From: Catalimonadaceae bacterium JC749
GTDB lineage: Bacteria > Bacteroidota > Bacteroidia > Cytophagales > Cyclobacteriaceae
Assembly: GCA_021730635.1 (NCBI GenBank)
Contig: JAJNNC010000008.1
Coordinates: forward strand, 349,642-413,641
Length of the DNA stretch: 64,000 nt
Reading direction: 5' to 3'
Shown: one piece after another, positions 54,290 through 62,672 of the stretch
Numbering within the stretch: the stretch's first letter is position 1
Layout of the letters: every line of letters starts with the position of its first letter
Notes under the pieces: generated by a model
Databases searched by the model: none
What the model was told of the DNA's origin: nothing
Seen by the model: the letters and a program-made list of their open reading frames with translations, nothing else
Position numbers and translations under genes: made by a program

Positions 54290-54685
54290 TCATTTGATAG
54301 ATTTAGCATACGTACTTTCCCACTCCTCAAACTCTTCTATATCTCCTTTCACAGCACTAAAAACCCAAAGTAAGATGGTGATATCATCCAGAAATCCGGC
54401 AAACGGAATAAAATCAGGAATCAAGTCAATAGGACTTACGAAATAAACAATGCCGCTGGTAATGAGCAATAAGCTTTTCCAGGGTATTCTTTTGTACTCT
54501 CCACTGATATAAGCTCTTATCATTCGGTTGAGTGTTGTTACCCGATTTTTTAAATCCTTCATGCTTTCCTGATCACTCTGTAATCGTCTTATCTTTTCAA
54601 CAGAGGAAGCCAAAAGTCTCCTGAGCCTCTCCGGATCCTGCAATATGCTTGCGGCTCTTTGTCTGGTTCTATTTGAGAATGCCAT
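54290..54685 (-). CDS. YkvA-family (DUF1232) membrane protein
   Basis: A 131-residue protein. The family signature is SPIDLIPDFIPFAGFLDDI, followed by a second hydrophobic segment TILLWVFSAVKGD. The N-terminal 60 residues are charged and likely form a helical hairpin. I use the ATG at 54683-54685; a GTG directly before it is an alternative. The function of DUF1232 is not known. It is separate from the metal-hydrolase gene by 73 bases. Confidence 0.88.
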   Translation of the reverse strand: MAFSNRTRQRAASILQDPERLRRLLASSVEKIRRLQSDQESMKDLKNRVTTLNRMIRAYISGEYKRIPWKSLLLITSGIVYFVSPIDLIPDFIPFAGFLDDITILLWVFSAVKGDIEEFEEWESTYAKSIK

Positions 54686-54783
54686 CACAATGAAATTTAT
54701 ATTAACAAAAAATAGTGTGGTAATTTGTCTGTTACTTACCTATAACTCGGAATTGCAAAAATCGTTTTGAGAGGCTGGCTAAA

Positions 54784-55305
54784 CTAGAAATTTAGTCTGA
54801 CTTCCTGTTTCAGCACAGTAAGTGCATGGTTGACCGGATCATTATCTTTCTCCATTTGTATCTCAAAAATTTTTCGGGCCAGGTCTGTACTTTTGGCTTC
54901 TTTAGGCATGCCATCAGCTGCCCGGTTGATTGTCATGATGACATCTTCTTTCGCATTTCTGATCAGGTTCCAGGCATTATCGCTAATATAAACCTGCTGT
55001 GAGAGATTGTGATTGAATTCTTCTCTGACACCTGTCACTAACACTTGTTGAAATTCTTTATAAGAATAGGCATTGTCATTGAGGCGTAATACCAGATTGT
55101 TGGGCATAATTCGCTCCAGGAAAAGACACAGCCTTTCGTAAGCCTGAAGCCGTATAGGGGTGATAACAGATTGATTTTGTGTCTTTATGTTTGCCATCTT
55201 TTCACCCATTTCCTTATCCAGAAAAGACTTTACAGTAAGGTACATTGCGTATAAAACAGCAGCAGCTGGTAAAATAAGTTTGGCAAACTCAATAACTATG
55301 TCCAT
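54784..55305 (-). CDS. Conserved membrane-anchored hypothetical protein
   Basis: A 173-residue protein with one N-terminal membrane helix (LILPAAAVLYAMYLTVKSF) and a helical cytosolic part with patterns TPIRLQAYERLCLFLERI and EFNHNLSQQVYISDNAWNLI. These match a conserved Bacteroidota family of unknown function. Its ATG at 55303-55305 is well defined. The HesB-like gene lies divergently 146 bases away. Confidence 0.72.
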   Translation of the reverse strand: MDIVIEFAKLILPAAAVLYAMYLTVKSFLDKEMGEKMANIKTQNQSVITPIRLQAYERLCLFLERIMPNNLVLRLNDNAYSYKEFQQVLVTGVREEFNHNLSQQVYISDNAWNLIRNAKEDVIMTINRAADGMPKEAKSTDLARKIFEIQMEKDNDPVNHALTVLKQEVRLNF

Positions 55306-55435
55306 GTTTTGTGATAGGTTTCTTTTTAAGAATTATTCTTTGGAAAGCAATGTTTCAAATTTAAATAATTTAGGATGACTACAAATGATCCTTTTAGTAA
55401 GTCCGATAATTATCTTACATCTTTCAATCTGTTAT

Positions 55436-55443
55436 TAATTTTG
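55436..55443 (+). promoter_or_regulatory. Probable -7 box of the HesB/IscA-like gene
   Basis: TAATTTTG matches TAnnTTTG and is 8 bases before the ATG at 55452, so the transcript would be almost leaderless. The -33 element is not obvious. Confidence 0.35.
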
Positions 55444-55451
55444 TCTGGTCT

Positions 55452-55751
55452 ATGATACCCGTAACGTTTAGCAAAGAGGCTTTGCAGGAAATTAAGGCAA
55501 CTATTGCTGCTAAAAATATCCCTTCCGACTATGGCGTAAGAGTAGGCGTGAAGGGAGGGGGGTGTGCAGGTGTCTCCTATATTTTAGGTTTTGATAAAAA
55601 AAATGAAAATGATTTAACTTTTGAAGTACAGGGCATTCGGGTGTATGTAGAGAAGAAAGATGTGATGCATTTAATTGGTATGGAAGTTGACTTTTATGAA
55701 GGTAACAACGCTCGTGGTTTTACTTTCGTCAACGCTCATGAAAAACAATAG
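55452..55751 (+). CDS. HesB/IscA-type iron-sulfur assembly protein lacking the C-terminal cysteine pair
   Basis: A 99-residue A-type carrier fold. The start MIPVTFSKEALQEIKA and GVRVGVKGGGCAGVSY match IscA, with the first Cys kept. The canonical C-terminal ligands CxC are missing: after GFTFVN the protein ends AHEKQ. Such proteins are known in Bacteroidota as accessory members, and may hold a cluster differently or not at all. The gene overlaps a small lipoprotein-like reading frame by 14 bases at its 3' end (55738-55932). It is not near suf or isc genes. Confidence 0.85.
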   Translation: MIPVTFSKEALQEIKATIAAKNIPSDYGVRVGVKGGGCAGVSYILGFDKKNENDLTFEVQGIRVYVEKKDVMHLIGMEVDFYEGNNARGFTFVNAHEKQ

Positions 55752-55932
55752 TCTTACGAATCGCATATATTATAGTTTATTTCCTCTCTTAACCACTTTT
55801 GTTTTTTATCTGATTATTATGCTGTTCATGTTCTCTTGCGAGAAAGAGTCCGCAGCTTGGGGAAAAAGACCACAAAATCAGCAAGAAAGCCCCAATATCG
55901 TTCAGTTGGAAAAAAGTGTCTCAAGCCATTGA
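55738..55932 (+). CDS. Small predicted lipoprotein (64 residues), tentative
   Basis: The frame starts at an ATG inside the end of the HesB-like gene, in another frame. After a short polar part come 20 hydrophobic residues (FPLLTTFVFYLIIMLFMFSC) ending in a lipobox-like FMFSC, then a polar tail rich in Gln, Asn and Ser. The overlap and the lipobox give some support. I cannot match it to a family, and such small frames arise by chance, so treat it as a candidate only. Confidence 0.35.
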   Translation: MKNNSLTNRIYYSLFPLLTTFVFYLIIMLFMFSCEKESAAWGKRPQNQQESPNIVQLEKSVSSH

Positions 55933-56055
55933 AGTAGATTTTTTGACACTTATTTTATCTGATTAGCATTCTTACCAAACAAAGTCATTTCACTAAAAAC
56001 ATAGCTATAGGCTTACGGTTATTGTTGTGGTAATCATATACAATCAGCTATCGTT

Positions 56056-56586
56056 ATGGGTTATCCTCAAAATATAAAGGTCACAGTTGATGCTGTCGTT
56101 TTCAGTTTTCAACACGACAGCTGGCAGGTACTTCTTATTCAACGGAAGAATGAACCCTTCAAAGATCAATGGGCAATTCCCGGAGGTTTTGTAGAGGATG
56201 ATGAATCATTAGACCAAGCTGCCGGCAGGGAACTGGAAGAGGAAACAGGTGTGAATATCAAAGGTGTATATCAGTTTTTCACTTTTGGCCAACCCCAGCG
56301 TGATCCACGGGCGAGAACAATTTCAGTTGCCTATCTAGCCTTAATAGATAATCAGTCGTTTGCCATTCACGCCAATACGGATGCTAAAGCGGTGCAATGG
56401 TTTCCCATAGAATATTTGCCTTCCTTGGCTTTTGATCATGATATTATCATAAAAAAGGCCTTGACAGAAATCCAATGGATTCTTGCCAAGGCACCAAACC
56501 AAACCCAAAACACTAAATTACTTAATAAATCTGCTTTCGAGGCTGCTCAAAACTACCTCTCACATTATATTACAACTCCTGCATAA
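56056..56586 (+). CDS. NUDIX hydrolase
   Basis: A 176-residue NUDIX protein with the box intact: GGFVEDDESLDQAAGRELEEETGV. The sequence VDAVVFSFQHDSWQVLLIQR before it and the LALIDNQ strand after it resemble the group that includes ADP-ribose pyrophosphatases and NrtR-like domains, but there is no DNA-binding tail. Its 3' end overlaps the LamG lipoprotein gene by 17 bases (convergent). Confidence 0.9.
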   Translation: MGYPQNIKVTVDAVVFSFQHDSWQVLLIQRKNEPFKDQWAIPGGFVEDDESLDQAAGRELEEETGVNIKGVYQFFTFGQPQRDPRARTISVAYLALIDNQSFAIHANTDAKAVQWFPIEYLPSLAFDHDIIIKKALTEIQWILAKAPNQTQNTKLLNKSAFEAAQNYLSHYITTPA

Positions 56587-57280
56587 AAAGTTCGCTCACT
56601 TCTGTGTCTGTCAGAGGGCGATTAAAGATTTTGACATCGTCCAGGTATCCATCAAAAAAGCGGGGAGTGCTTTCATAATTCCAGTTACCAAACAGCAAGT
56701 TATCTACTTCAACTACATCGGTAGGAGCCCAACTTGCCATTTTTATATGTCCGTTTAAATATATTTTTATTTGCGATTCCTGCTTATCATAGACTGCTGT
56801 GATAAAAAACCAGTCATTGGTGTTCAATTCACTAAAAGGAATGCTGACACTATTGCTTTTCTCAGAACCCATGGCAAAAAACTGCAGTTTATCAAGGTGC
56901 AGTAGAATTTCCATCCCTTGCCTCTGTGATGATTTTGAGATCATTTCCATACTGGGCATTCCTTCCTTCAATTCTTTGAATTTGACCCAGAAAGCAATCG
57001 TCTGCATGTCTGTAGTCTTGAAAGTGTTTCCAACCTTAATGTAATCGTCACTTCCATCAAAATAAATAGCGCCATGGCTATTTCCTTTTCTATCGTAAGC
57101 AGGTGTAGTACCTTCTATGACACCATTTATTCTGTTAGGACCTTGGTCGCTGGCATTATTATCTAAAGGATAATAGGAAACTAATCCATTATTTAACGTC
57201 TTGAGTCCAATAGAAGGCTCGTCCTCTTTTGAACAAGCACATAGTGTAGTAACCAGAGCTAGTAACAAAAACCTTTTCAT
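56570..57280 (-). CDS. Lipoprotein with LamG/concanavalin-like domain
   Basis: A 236-residue lipoprotein with lipobox LCAC (near residue 16). The mature part is a LamG-type jelly-roll, with GLVSYYPLDNNASDQGPNRI at its start, YFDGSDDYIKVGN, TIAFWVKFKELKEG, and the end FFDGYLDDVKIFNRPLTDTE, which match laminin-G/pentraxin-type carbohydrate-binding domains. It is likely on the outer surface and may bind glycans. The promoter region is A+T-rich (57281-57606). Confidence 0.9.
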   Translation of the reverse strand: MKRFLLLALVTTLCACSKEDEPSIGLKTLNNGLVSYYPLDNNASDQGPNRINGVIEGTTPAYDRKGNSHGAIYFDGSDDYIKVGNTFKTTDMQTIAFWVKFKELKEGMPSMEMISKSSQRQGMEILLHLDKLQFFAMGSEKSNSVSIPFSELNTNDWFFITAVYDKQESQIKIYLNGHIKMASWAPTDVVEVDNLLFGNWNYESTPRFFDGYLDDVKIFNRPLTDTEVSELFMQEL

Positions 57281-57606
57281 ATGTAAATATTTGTATGTAA
57301 TGAAATGAATAACTTAGATTATTTTTATATATCAGATTAATAATTGCATTATATAGTTATAATATTTCAATTATTTATTTGTAAAGTTACATATCATCAT
57401 TTTCATATACAAACAATTGTATTATTTTTTTTTTATTTATGATGATTCTTACATTACGCCTATAAAATGGCAAGGGTGGATTGCTTGACGCATAAAAGGA
57501 GCTTAAAAACCGCCTGACAAGTATACAGAGGTTTTTTAGGGTGAGAAGCCACTCAAATAGAATATTATGAAAGCTTTATTGACAGGTTCTGCAGGTAATC
57601 TTTCTT
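57281..57606. other. 326-base A+T-rich non-coding spacer
   Basis: Between the LamG lipoprotein start and the 3' remains of the ChaN-like pseudogene. It holds the LamG promoter on one side. A loose inverted repeat (AAAAACC...GGTTTTT) near 57515-57540 is visible but has a long loop. No gene is seen. Confidence 0.45.
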
Positions 57607-58276
57607 TTATATTAAACAGCAAGGGTGTAAGTGTTGAGAAATAAAGTAGGCTATGGTAGCATCTTTGGGCTTCTACCATCCGTGTTGCGATAAAGTTTCC
57701 GTGAGCATTATCAGATTCGCCCCTATCATATCAAGCATATTTTGATAACTGTCTAATTTCTTATCCATCGTAATTGGTAAAGGGGCCATATAGCTCAGTA
57801 CACTTTCAGGCAATTTATCTAAAGCATCTAATCTAACCCTTGCCTTGCTACCAGGCTTGTATCTATTAGTGGGTACAAATGGTATCTGTGTTGTTTGGCA
57901 ATGAAGCAGCGGCCGATAATTTATTTGATAGTTATCTTGGAGTTTGGCATCGCTTTCTAAATGAGAATCCTCTATGGGTTCAGCGAGTATTCGTCCAGTA
58001 TCATCTGATTATCTGCTTCAAACATTTCCACTCCTATTACAAGGTTAGAGTTCTGCTCATATACACTTTTCATAATTTGAAGCTCTAACTAATGTGTAAT
58101 TGCATTATTATGGATCTCTCCAAACAAGGTGATATCTATGGTATCCAAAGCCTGAGCCATAGAGGTATAGTCTATTTTTTGACCTGAGCTATCAAACAAA
58201 ACGTAAGCAGGTTTATCTGAGGCTGGTTTAAATACCAAAAAATAGCCAGTAAACCTGTTAAAAGGGGTAGATTCAT
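57607..58276 (-). pseudogene. Decayed ChaN-family (heme-binding-type) lipoprotein gene
   Basis: Joining frames on the minus strand gives a protein of the ChaN/TIKI-like iron-regulated family: AYVLFDSSGQKIDYTSMAQ, DITLFGEIHNN, GVEMFEADNQMILDEY, YMAPLPITMDKKL, SYQNMLDMIG, and KDATIAYFISQ. The lesions are a one-base shift at the A6/T6 tract (58237-58242) just after a signal-like MNLPLLTGLLA, an in-frame TAG at 58089-58091 where the family has Trp, a second shift near 57972 beside another TAG, and a third shift near 57673. The ATG (58274-58276) overlaps the folB TGA as ATGA, so it was once coupled to folB. The 3' end is approximate. No ORF program would list it. Confidence 0.85.
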
Positions 58277-58635
58277 TGGGTTCTCACTTTCCTAAGCTTT
58301 ACGTAGGCCCGTTTACAAATTCCACCAATAGGAGGGTTGAACTTTGATACTGTAATCTCAATTTGATTGACCTGAGGATAAGTTAAAAATATCTGGTCTA
58401 CAATTCTTTGAGCAATATGTTCTAGCAAACTCGAAGACTCTTGCATTTCTTTTCGAACCACCTCATACAATCTGGTGTAATCAATGGTTTCAACGAGTTG
58501 ATCATGCAATGCAGCCTCTTCAAGATCAGCGTCCACCACGATATCAACACCATAGCGATTGCCAATTTTCTTTTCTTCTTTTTGATAGCCATGGAATGCA
58601 AAAAATTCCAGCCCTTCTAAAGCTATTTTTCCCAT
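58273..58635 (-). CDS. folB: Dihydroneopterin aldolase (FolB)
   Basis: A folate-pathway enzyme of 120 residues that splits 7,8-dihydroneopterin. The family pattern is complete: LEGLEFFAFHGYQKEEKKIG near the start, VDIVVDADL, DYTRLYEVV, SSSLLEHIAQRIVD, and a final KFNPPIGGICKRAYVKL. I start at ATG 58633-58635; a frame of ten more residues precedes it without match. The stop overlaps the start of the ChaN-like pseudogene. DivIVA is 39 bases upstream on the same strand, so they are probably one operon. Confidence 0.95.
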   Translation of the reverse strand: MGKIALEGLEFFAFHGYQKEEKKIGNRYGVDIVVDADLEEAALHDQLVETIDYTRLYEVVRKEMQESSSLLEHIAQRIVDQIFLTYPQVNQIEITVSKFNPPIGGICKRAYVKLRKVRTQ

Positions 58636-58674
58636 ATAAGTAATGGAGACAGGAGGATGATGCAAAAAGGTTTA

Positions 58675-59421
58675 TTAATTGATATCGTCAAAAAACGATC
58701 TGCGTTTGTTAGGTTTTTGATCCTCTGGTTTAGGGCTTTCCATTATTTCATGTTCCATTTCGTTTTCCTTCCCTTGATTTTGTTCTACTTCCTCCGATGC
58801 ACTTTCCTCTTCTTTTGCAACAGGCTCCTGAGATGAAATATCGGATTTGCGGTATTCTTCTAAAACCTGCTCTGCCTCATCTGTTTTTTTGTCAATATCA
58901 TACTGCTGTCTTTCCTCCATTCTTTCCACTTTTTTCAAAATATCATTAGCCAGGCTTTTTAACTTGAACACAAGACTCTCATAATCACTCTCTGTGTCTT
59001 TGTAGTTTTGTCTGAGGCTTTTGAACCGTAAGTGCATTTCTTCTACAATCTGCTGGGCTTTATTTTCCGCTTTTTCAACAATTGCTTTACCCCGCAAGCG
59101 TGCTTCTGAAAGAATCTCTTCAGCTTTTATATTTGATTCCCTGATTCTCAATTCTGCTGTTTTGTTAGCCTGATCTATCATGCTAGCTCCTGTATCTTCT
59201 GCTGTCTTTAAGGTTTTGAATAGGGAGCTTTCCACCTCTCTTAATTTTTCAACTTCCCGCTGAGTTGATTCCAGTTTAAAGCGCATGTCGCGGTTTTCTT
59301 CTAAAATGCGCTCCCATTCCTGCGACAAAGTCTGCAAAAATGCATTCACTTCATCTTTATCGTATCCTCTGAAATTCTTTTCAAACTCTTTCTGACGTAT
59401 TTCTAATGGTGTGATTTTCAT
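58675..59421 (-). CDS. DivIVA-domain coiled-coil protein
   Basis: A 248-residue protein. The N-terminal DivIVA membrane-targeting motif is KITPLEIRQKEF, followed by FRGYDKDEVNAFLQTL. The rest is coiled coil (LKTAEDTGASMIDQANKT and further heptads) with an acidic low-complexity tail (from residue 190) ending KRRSFFDDIN. DivIVA-like proteins mark curved membranes or cell poles in Gram-positives. In Bacteroidota the role is unclear. It leads folB and the ChaN-like remnant, and lies 19 bases after the stop of the WD40 gene on the same strand. Confidence 0.9.
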   Translation of the reverse strand: MKITPLEIRQKEFEKNFRGYDKDEVNAFLQTLSQEWERILEENRDMRFKLESTQREVEKLREVESSLFKTLKTAEDTGASMIDQANKTAELRIRESNIKAEEILSEARLRGKAIVEKAENKAQQIVEEMHLRFKSLRQNYKDTESDYESLVFKLKSLANDILKKVERMEERQQYDIDKKTDEAEQVLEEYRKSDISSQEPVAKEEESASEEVEQNQGKENEMEHEIMESPKPEDQKPNKRRSFFDDIN

Positions 59422-59440
59422 AGCTGTTTTTTAAAAAAAT

Positions 59441-60385
59441 TTAATGTTCATTAAATGAAATGTCCCATACCGAAATAGTACGGTCATCACTGGCCGAAAC
59501 CAAAGGATAAGCAATTTCCTGATCTCTGTATTTCATCCATAAAAGTTTGTTTACGGAGGTGCCATGCCCGGCGTATCTTGCTTTATCTATAACTTTTAAA
59601 AGCTTTAATCGTTGCAAATCCCAAACTTTGATGGATTTATCCATGCTACAAGTTACAAAATATTTAGCATCATCACGGAAATCAACATGATTAATGGCAT
59701 ACATGTGCGCTACAATAGATTCTTTAAGCGAGTATTCTTGATTGACATCCCATATTTTCAGGTGAGCATCGCGGCTGCCGGAAAACAGAAATCTGTAATC
59801 CGGACTATATCTCACTGTGAAAACTGAATTATTATGAGCCTCAATGGTTCTTTTAATATGATATGTCTTTAAATCAAATATCCTGATTGTGTTATCACTA
59901 TAACCAACAGCAAACTCCCCAGCTTCAGGATTGAGACTAATACTTCTGGCTCTTTCTTGTGTAGCCCTTATTTGCTTAATAATGTTTAGATTCTGATAAT
60001 TTAATATGGTTATTTTACCTTCACTACTTGCCACTAATATTTTGTCTCTATAAGTTTTAATATCAAATATGGCTGCATTTGTTATTTTGACTGATCCTAA
60101 GTCTTTTTTTGCTTGTATATCAATGACATGAATTCCTTCGTAATTTTGGCCTACTATCAAATGATGTCTGTCACGATCAACATGTAGAGCATATATAGAA
60201 GAGGGTACTTTTGCAACAAGCGTACCGCTTTCCAAATTCTGAAAATCCCAACGAACTACCATTCCGTCACCTCCGGCTGAGAAGAATACGGAATCTTCCT
60301 CAGATTTTTCCAGGGTATAAACACAGTCTTTATGTCCTTGCAGGGTTTGTAATTTTTTTACATTGATTTGCTTACTGGAAATCAT
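59441..60385 (-). CDS. WD40-repeat beta-propeller protein
   Basis: A 314-residue WD40 protein with about seven repeats. Examples are LQTLQGHKDCVYTLEKS, IRIFDLKTYHIKRTIEAHNN, HLKIWDVNQEYSL, SIKVWDLQRLKLLKV and TISVWDISFNEH at the end. I start at ATG 60383-60385, since the 33 preceding residues in frame are poor and would overlap the opposite gene. Such propellers scaffold complexes; bacterial functions vary. It is followed by DivIVA at 19 bases, suggesting a shared operon and perhaps a shared role. Confidence 0.92.
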   Translation of the reverse strand: MISSKQINVKKLQTLQGHKDCVYTLEKSEEDSVFFSAGGDGMVVRWDFQNLESGTLVAKVPSSIYALHVDRDRHHLIVGQNYEGIHVIDIQAKKDLGSVKITNAAIFDIKTYRDKILVASSEGKITILNYQNLNIIKQIRATQERARSISLNPEAGEFAVGYSDNTIRIFDLKTYHIKRTIEAHNNSVFTVRYSPDYRFLFSGSRDAHLKIWDVNQEYSLKESIVAHMYAINHVDFRDDAKYFVTCSMDKSIKVWDLQRLKLLKVIDKARYAGHGTSVNKLLWMKYRDQEIAYPLVSASDDRTISVWDISFNEH

Positions 60386-60422
60386 ATACAAATATGGTAG
60401 TAATATCTTATCTTTCTGTCCT

Positions 60423-61058
60423 ATGGCACTAGCAAAGTTAGCAAAGATTAATGAGAACTCTTTTTGGGCTATTTGGGAAATCAAAGAGTCTCTTTCTCAG
60501 CTACTTGATTTATTATATTTATCTCCTTCCGAGCTGCATGAGTTGGTATACACGGTCCATCATCCCAAAAAGAAATTGGAATGGGCTGCCGGACGTTTGG
60601 CTTTGCAAACCATTTTAGATAAGTTTCAAGTTGCCCAATGGGAAATTACAAAAGACAGTCATGGGAAACCGTATTTGTTGAATCATGAGATTCAAATATC
60701 ACTAGCAAATTCATTTCCTTTTGCTACAGCTATTGCCCATCATACTCTCCCTGTAGGAATAGATCTCGAATACCCTTCAGAAAAACTATTACGTGTTTGC
60801 CATAAATTTCTTTCTCAGGAAGAATCAATTATGGCATCTGATGATCTTGATTTACTCTGTATTTTTTGGTGTGCCAAAGAGTGTGTCTATAAAATTCATG
60901 GTAGAAAGATGCTTAGTTTTAAGGATCACATTTTTATTAAAAAGGTAGATATTTCTTCAAAGAGGCTGCTTGTCCAGGTTTCCACTCCCAGTTACCAAGC
61001 TTTTCATGAACTTTCCATAGATCAAATCAGAAATTTCCATATTGTTTATGGTTGTTAA
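60423..61058 (+). CDS. 4'-phosphopantetheinyl transferase (Sfp/AcpT-type)
   Basis: A 211-residue enzyme that moves the phosphopantetheine arm of CoA onto a carrier protein. Its core motifs are HTLPVGIDLEYPSEKL (the metal Asp) and CIFWCAKECVYKIHG (the Lys-Glu). The N-terminal KKKLEWAAGRLALQ also fits. No carrier-protein synthase is nearby, so it probably serves fatty-acid or other carrier proteins in the cell. I use the ATG at 60423; an upstream start would overlap the divergent WD40 gene. The spacer is only 37 bases and must hold two promoters. Confidence 0.92.
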   Translation: MALAKLAKINENSFWAIWEIKESLSQLLDLLYLSPSELHELVYTVHHPKKKLEWAAGRLALQTILDKFQVAQWEITKDSHGKPYLLNHEIQISLANSFPFATAIAHHTLPVGIDLEYPSEKLLRVCHKFLSQEESIMASDDLDLLCIFWCAKECVYKIHGRKMLSFKDHIFIKKVDISSKRLLVQVSTPSYQAFHELSIDQIRNFHIVYGC

Positions 61059-61196
61059 ATTTCTTCCATCCAAAATTGCACTATTCTTTTAATTTACATG
61101 TTTTATGTAAAACTTACTCAGATATTACTTCCAAGTAAATTGAGTAGATATATTTATTATATTGGATATAAACAAAGGCAATCTGCCATACATTAT

Positions 61197-61787
61197 ATGC
61201 TGAATTTCATTGTTTTGATCTGTTCCTTTATATATGGTTTCGGCCAGGAATATAATGATGAACCCGTAAAGATTTCTGATTTTACGCTTCCAAACGTTGT
61301 CAGTGGAAATAGTTTTTCTCTTTCTGAGTTTAGTGAGGCCAAAGCAGTGGTAGTTGTTTTTACCAGTCACTATTGTCCTTATGCTAAACTTTATGAAGAT
61401 CGTATTTTTAAGTTGATTGAGAAATATCAAGGACAGGAGGTACGATTTCTTTTAATTAACTCTAATAACCCCCAAAAGAGCGCACCCGATTCAAGAGAAA
61501 ACATGATTAAAATGGCTAATCTACAAAAAATTAAAGTGCCTTATCTGAGTGATAGCCAGCAAGAAGTAGCAAATATGTTTGGTGCCAGTAAAACCCCAGA
61601 AGTCTTTTTACTTAAAAAAGCCAAAGGTTCTTTTGAAATCCTTTATCAAGGCGCTATTGATGACAATCCTCAGGTTGCTTCCGATGTCAGTCATTTCTTT
61701 TTGAATGATGCTATTGAAGCAGTTTTAAAGGGAAGACGCCCAACTCAAGTTGCTCAAAGGCCTACAGGCTGTATGATCAAAAGATAA
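61197..61787 (+). CDS. Secreted thioredoxin-fold redoxin
   Basis: A 196-residue protein with a signal peptide (MLNFIVLICSFIYGFGQ), starting at ATG 61197. The redox site is HYCPYAKLYEDR, with only one Cys in the usual CxxC position (CPYA). It carries a final GCMIKR motif that I recognise from a related secreted thioredoxin family. It may be a thiol-peroxidase-like or disulfide-handling protein in the periplasm. The longer frame to 61098 is not needed. It converges on galU with 7 bases between. Confidence 0.82.
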   Translation: MLNFIVLICSFIYGFGQEYNDEPVKISDFTLPNVVSGNSFSLSEFSEAKAVVVVFTSHYCPYAKLYEDRIFKLIEKYQGQEVRFLLINSNNPQKSAPDSRENMIKMANLQKIKVPYLSDSQQEVANMFGASKTPEVFLLKKAKGSFEILYQGAIDDNPQVASDVSHFFLNDAIEAVLKGRRPTQVAQRPTGCMIKR

Positions 61788-61794
61788 AAATCAA

Positions 61795-62670
61795 TCAAGT
61801 ATCTCTATGTTGGGCTATTTTGTCTTTTAAATAGGAAAGGAAGGGCTCTGCAAATTCTTTTCTCTTGAGAGCAAAGTCAACAGTAGTTTTCAAATAATCA
61901 AGTTTGTTGCCGATATCATATCTTTTACCCTCAATGGTATGTGCAATAATCATTTCTCTCCGCATCAACAGCTGTAAGGCATCTGTTAATTGTATTTCGT
62001 TGTTTTTACCTTTAGAAGTTTTCTCTATTGCTTTGAATATTTCTGGCGTCAGAATATATCTGCCGGCAATCGCCAGATTAGATGGCGCCTCCTCCAACTT
62101 TGGTTTCTCTACGAGCTGGTTTATCTCCATAATTTTGTCGCTCATCTTTTTACCCCCTGCAATCCCATAACGTGAAACCTTATCCTTAGGAATTTCTTCT
62201 ACCGCAATGACTGTACATTGATATTGCTCATAGGTATCAATCAGCTGCTGCGTTACTGGTATTACTGAATCTATAATTGTATCTCCTAAAAGCACCACGA
62301 AGGGTTCATTGCCAACGTGCTGTCGTGCATAATAAACTGCATCCCCCAAGCCGTTTGTTTCTTTCTGCCTGATGAAATGTATATTAGCCATATCTGCGAT
62401 ACGGCGTATTTCGTTATAAAATATTTCATCATTTTTTTCTTCGAGCTTGGATTCCAGTTCAGGATTTCTATCAAAATGATCCTCTATTGCTCTTTTCCCC
62501 TTTCCTGAGATAATCAATATGTCATCTATTCCCGAGTCAACGGCTTCCTGCACTACATATTGAATAGTTGGTTTATCAATAATAGGCAGCATTTCTTTAG
62601 GTTGTGCTTTCGTAGCAGGTAGGAACCTTGTTCCTAGTCCTGCAGCTGGAATAACTGCTTTTTTTACCAT
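61795..62670 (-). CDS. galU: UTP-glucose-1-phosphate uridylyltransferase (UDP-sugar pyrophosphorylase)
   Basis: A 291-residue nucleotidyltransferase that makes UDP-glucose or a related UDP-sugar. The N-terminal VIPAAGLGTRFLPATKAQPK binds the nucleotide, VEKPKLEEAPSNLAIAGRYI and the later GKNNEIQLTDAL complete the fold. It begins 2 bases after the stop of the kinase gene, so the kinase product may feed it directly. Some of these enzymes also use glucuronate 1-phosphate, which fits the partner. That substrate choice is inference. Confidence 0.95.
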   Translation of the reverse strand: MVKKAVIPAAGLGTRFLPATKAQPKEMLPIIDKPTIQYVVQEAVDSGIDDILIISGKGKRAIEDHFDRNPELESKLEEKNDEIFYNEIRRIADMANIHFIRQKETNGLGDAVYYARQHVGNEPFVVLLGDTIIDSVIPVTQQLIDTYEQYQCTVIAVEEIPKDKVSRYGIAGGKKMSDKIMEINQLVEKPKLEEAPSNLAIAGRYILTPEIFKAIEKTSKGKNNEIQLTDALQLLMRREMIIAHTIEGKRYDIGNKLDYLKTTVDFALKRKEFAEPFLSYLKDKIAQHRDT

Positions 62671-62672
62671 AA

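Noticed and set aside
57510..57545. AAAAACC/GGTTTTTT inverted repeat near the LamG promoter
   Set aside because: The stem is short, A+T-rich and the loop is about 18 bases.
57879..58088. 69-residue plus-strand frame in the 57.6-58.3 kb region
   Set aside because: It is antisense to the ChaN-like pseudogene, which explains the region by homology.
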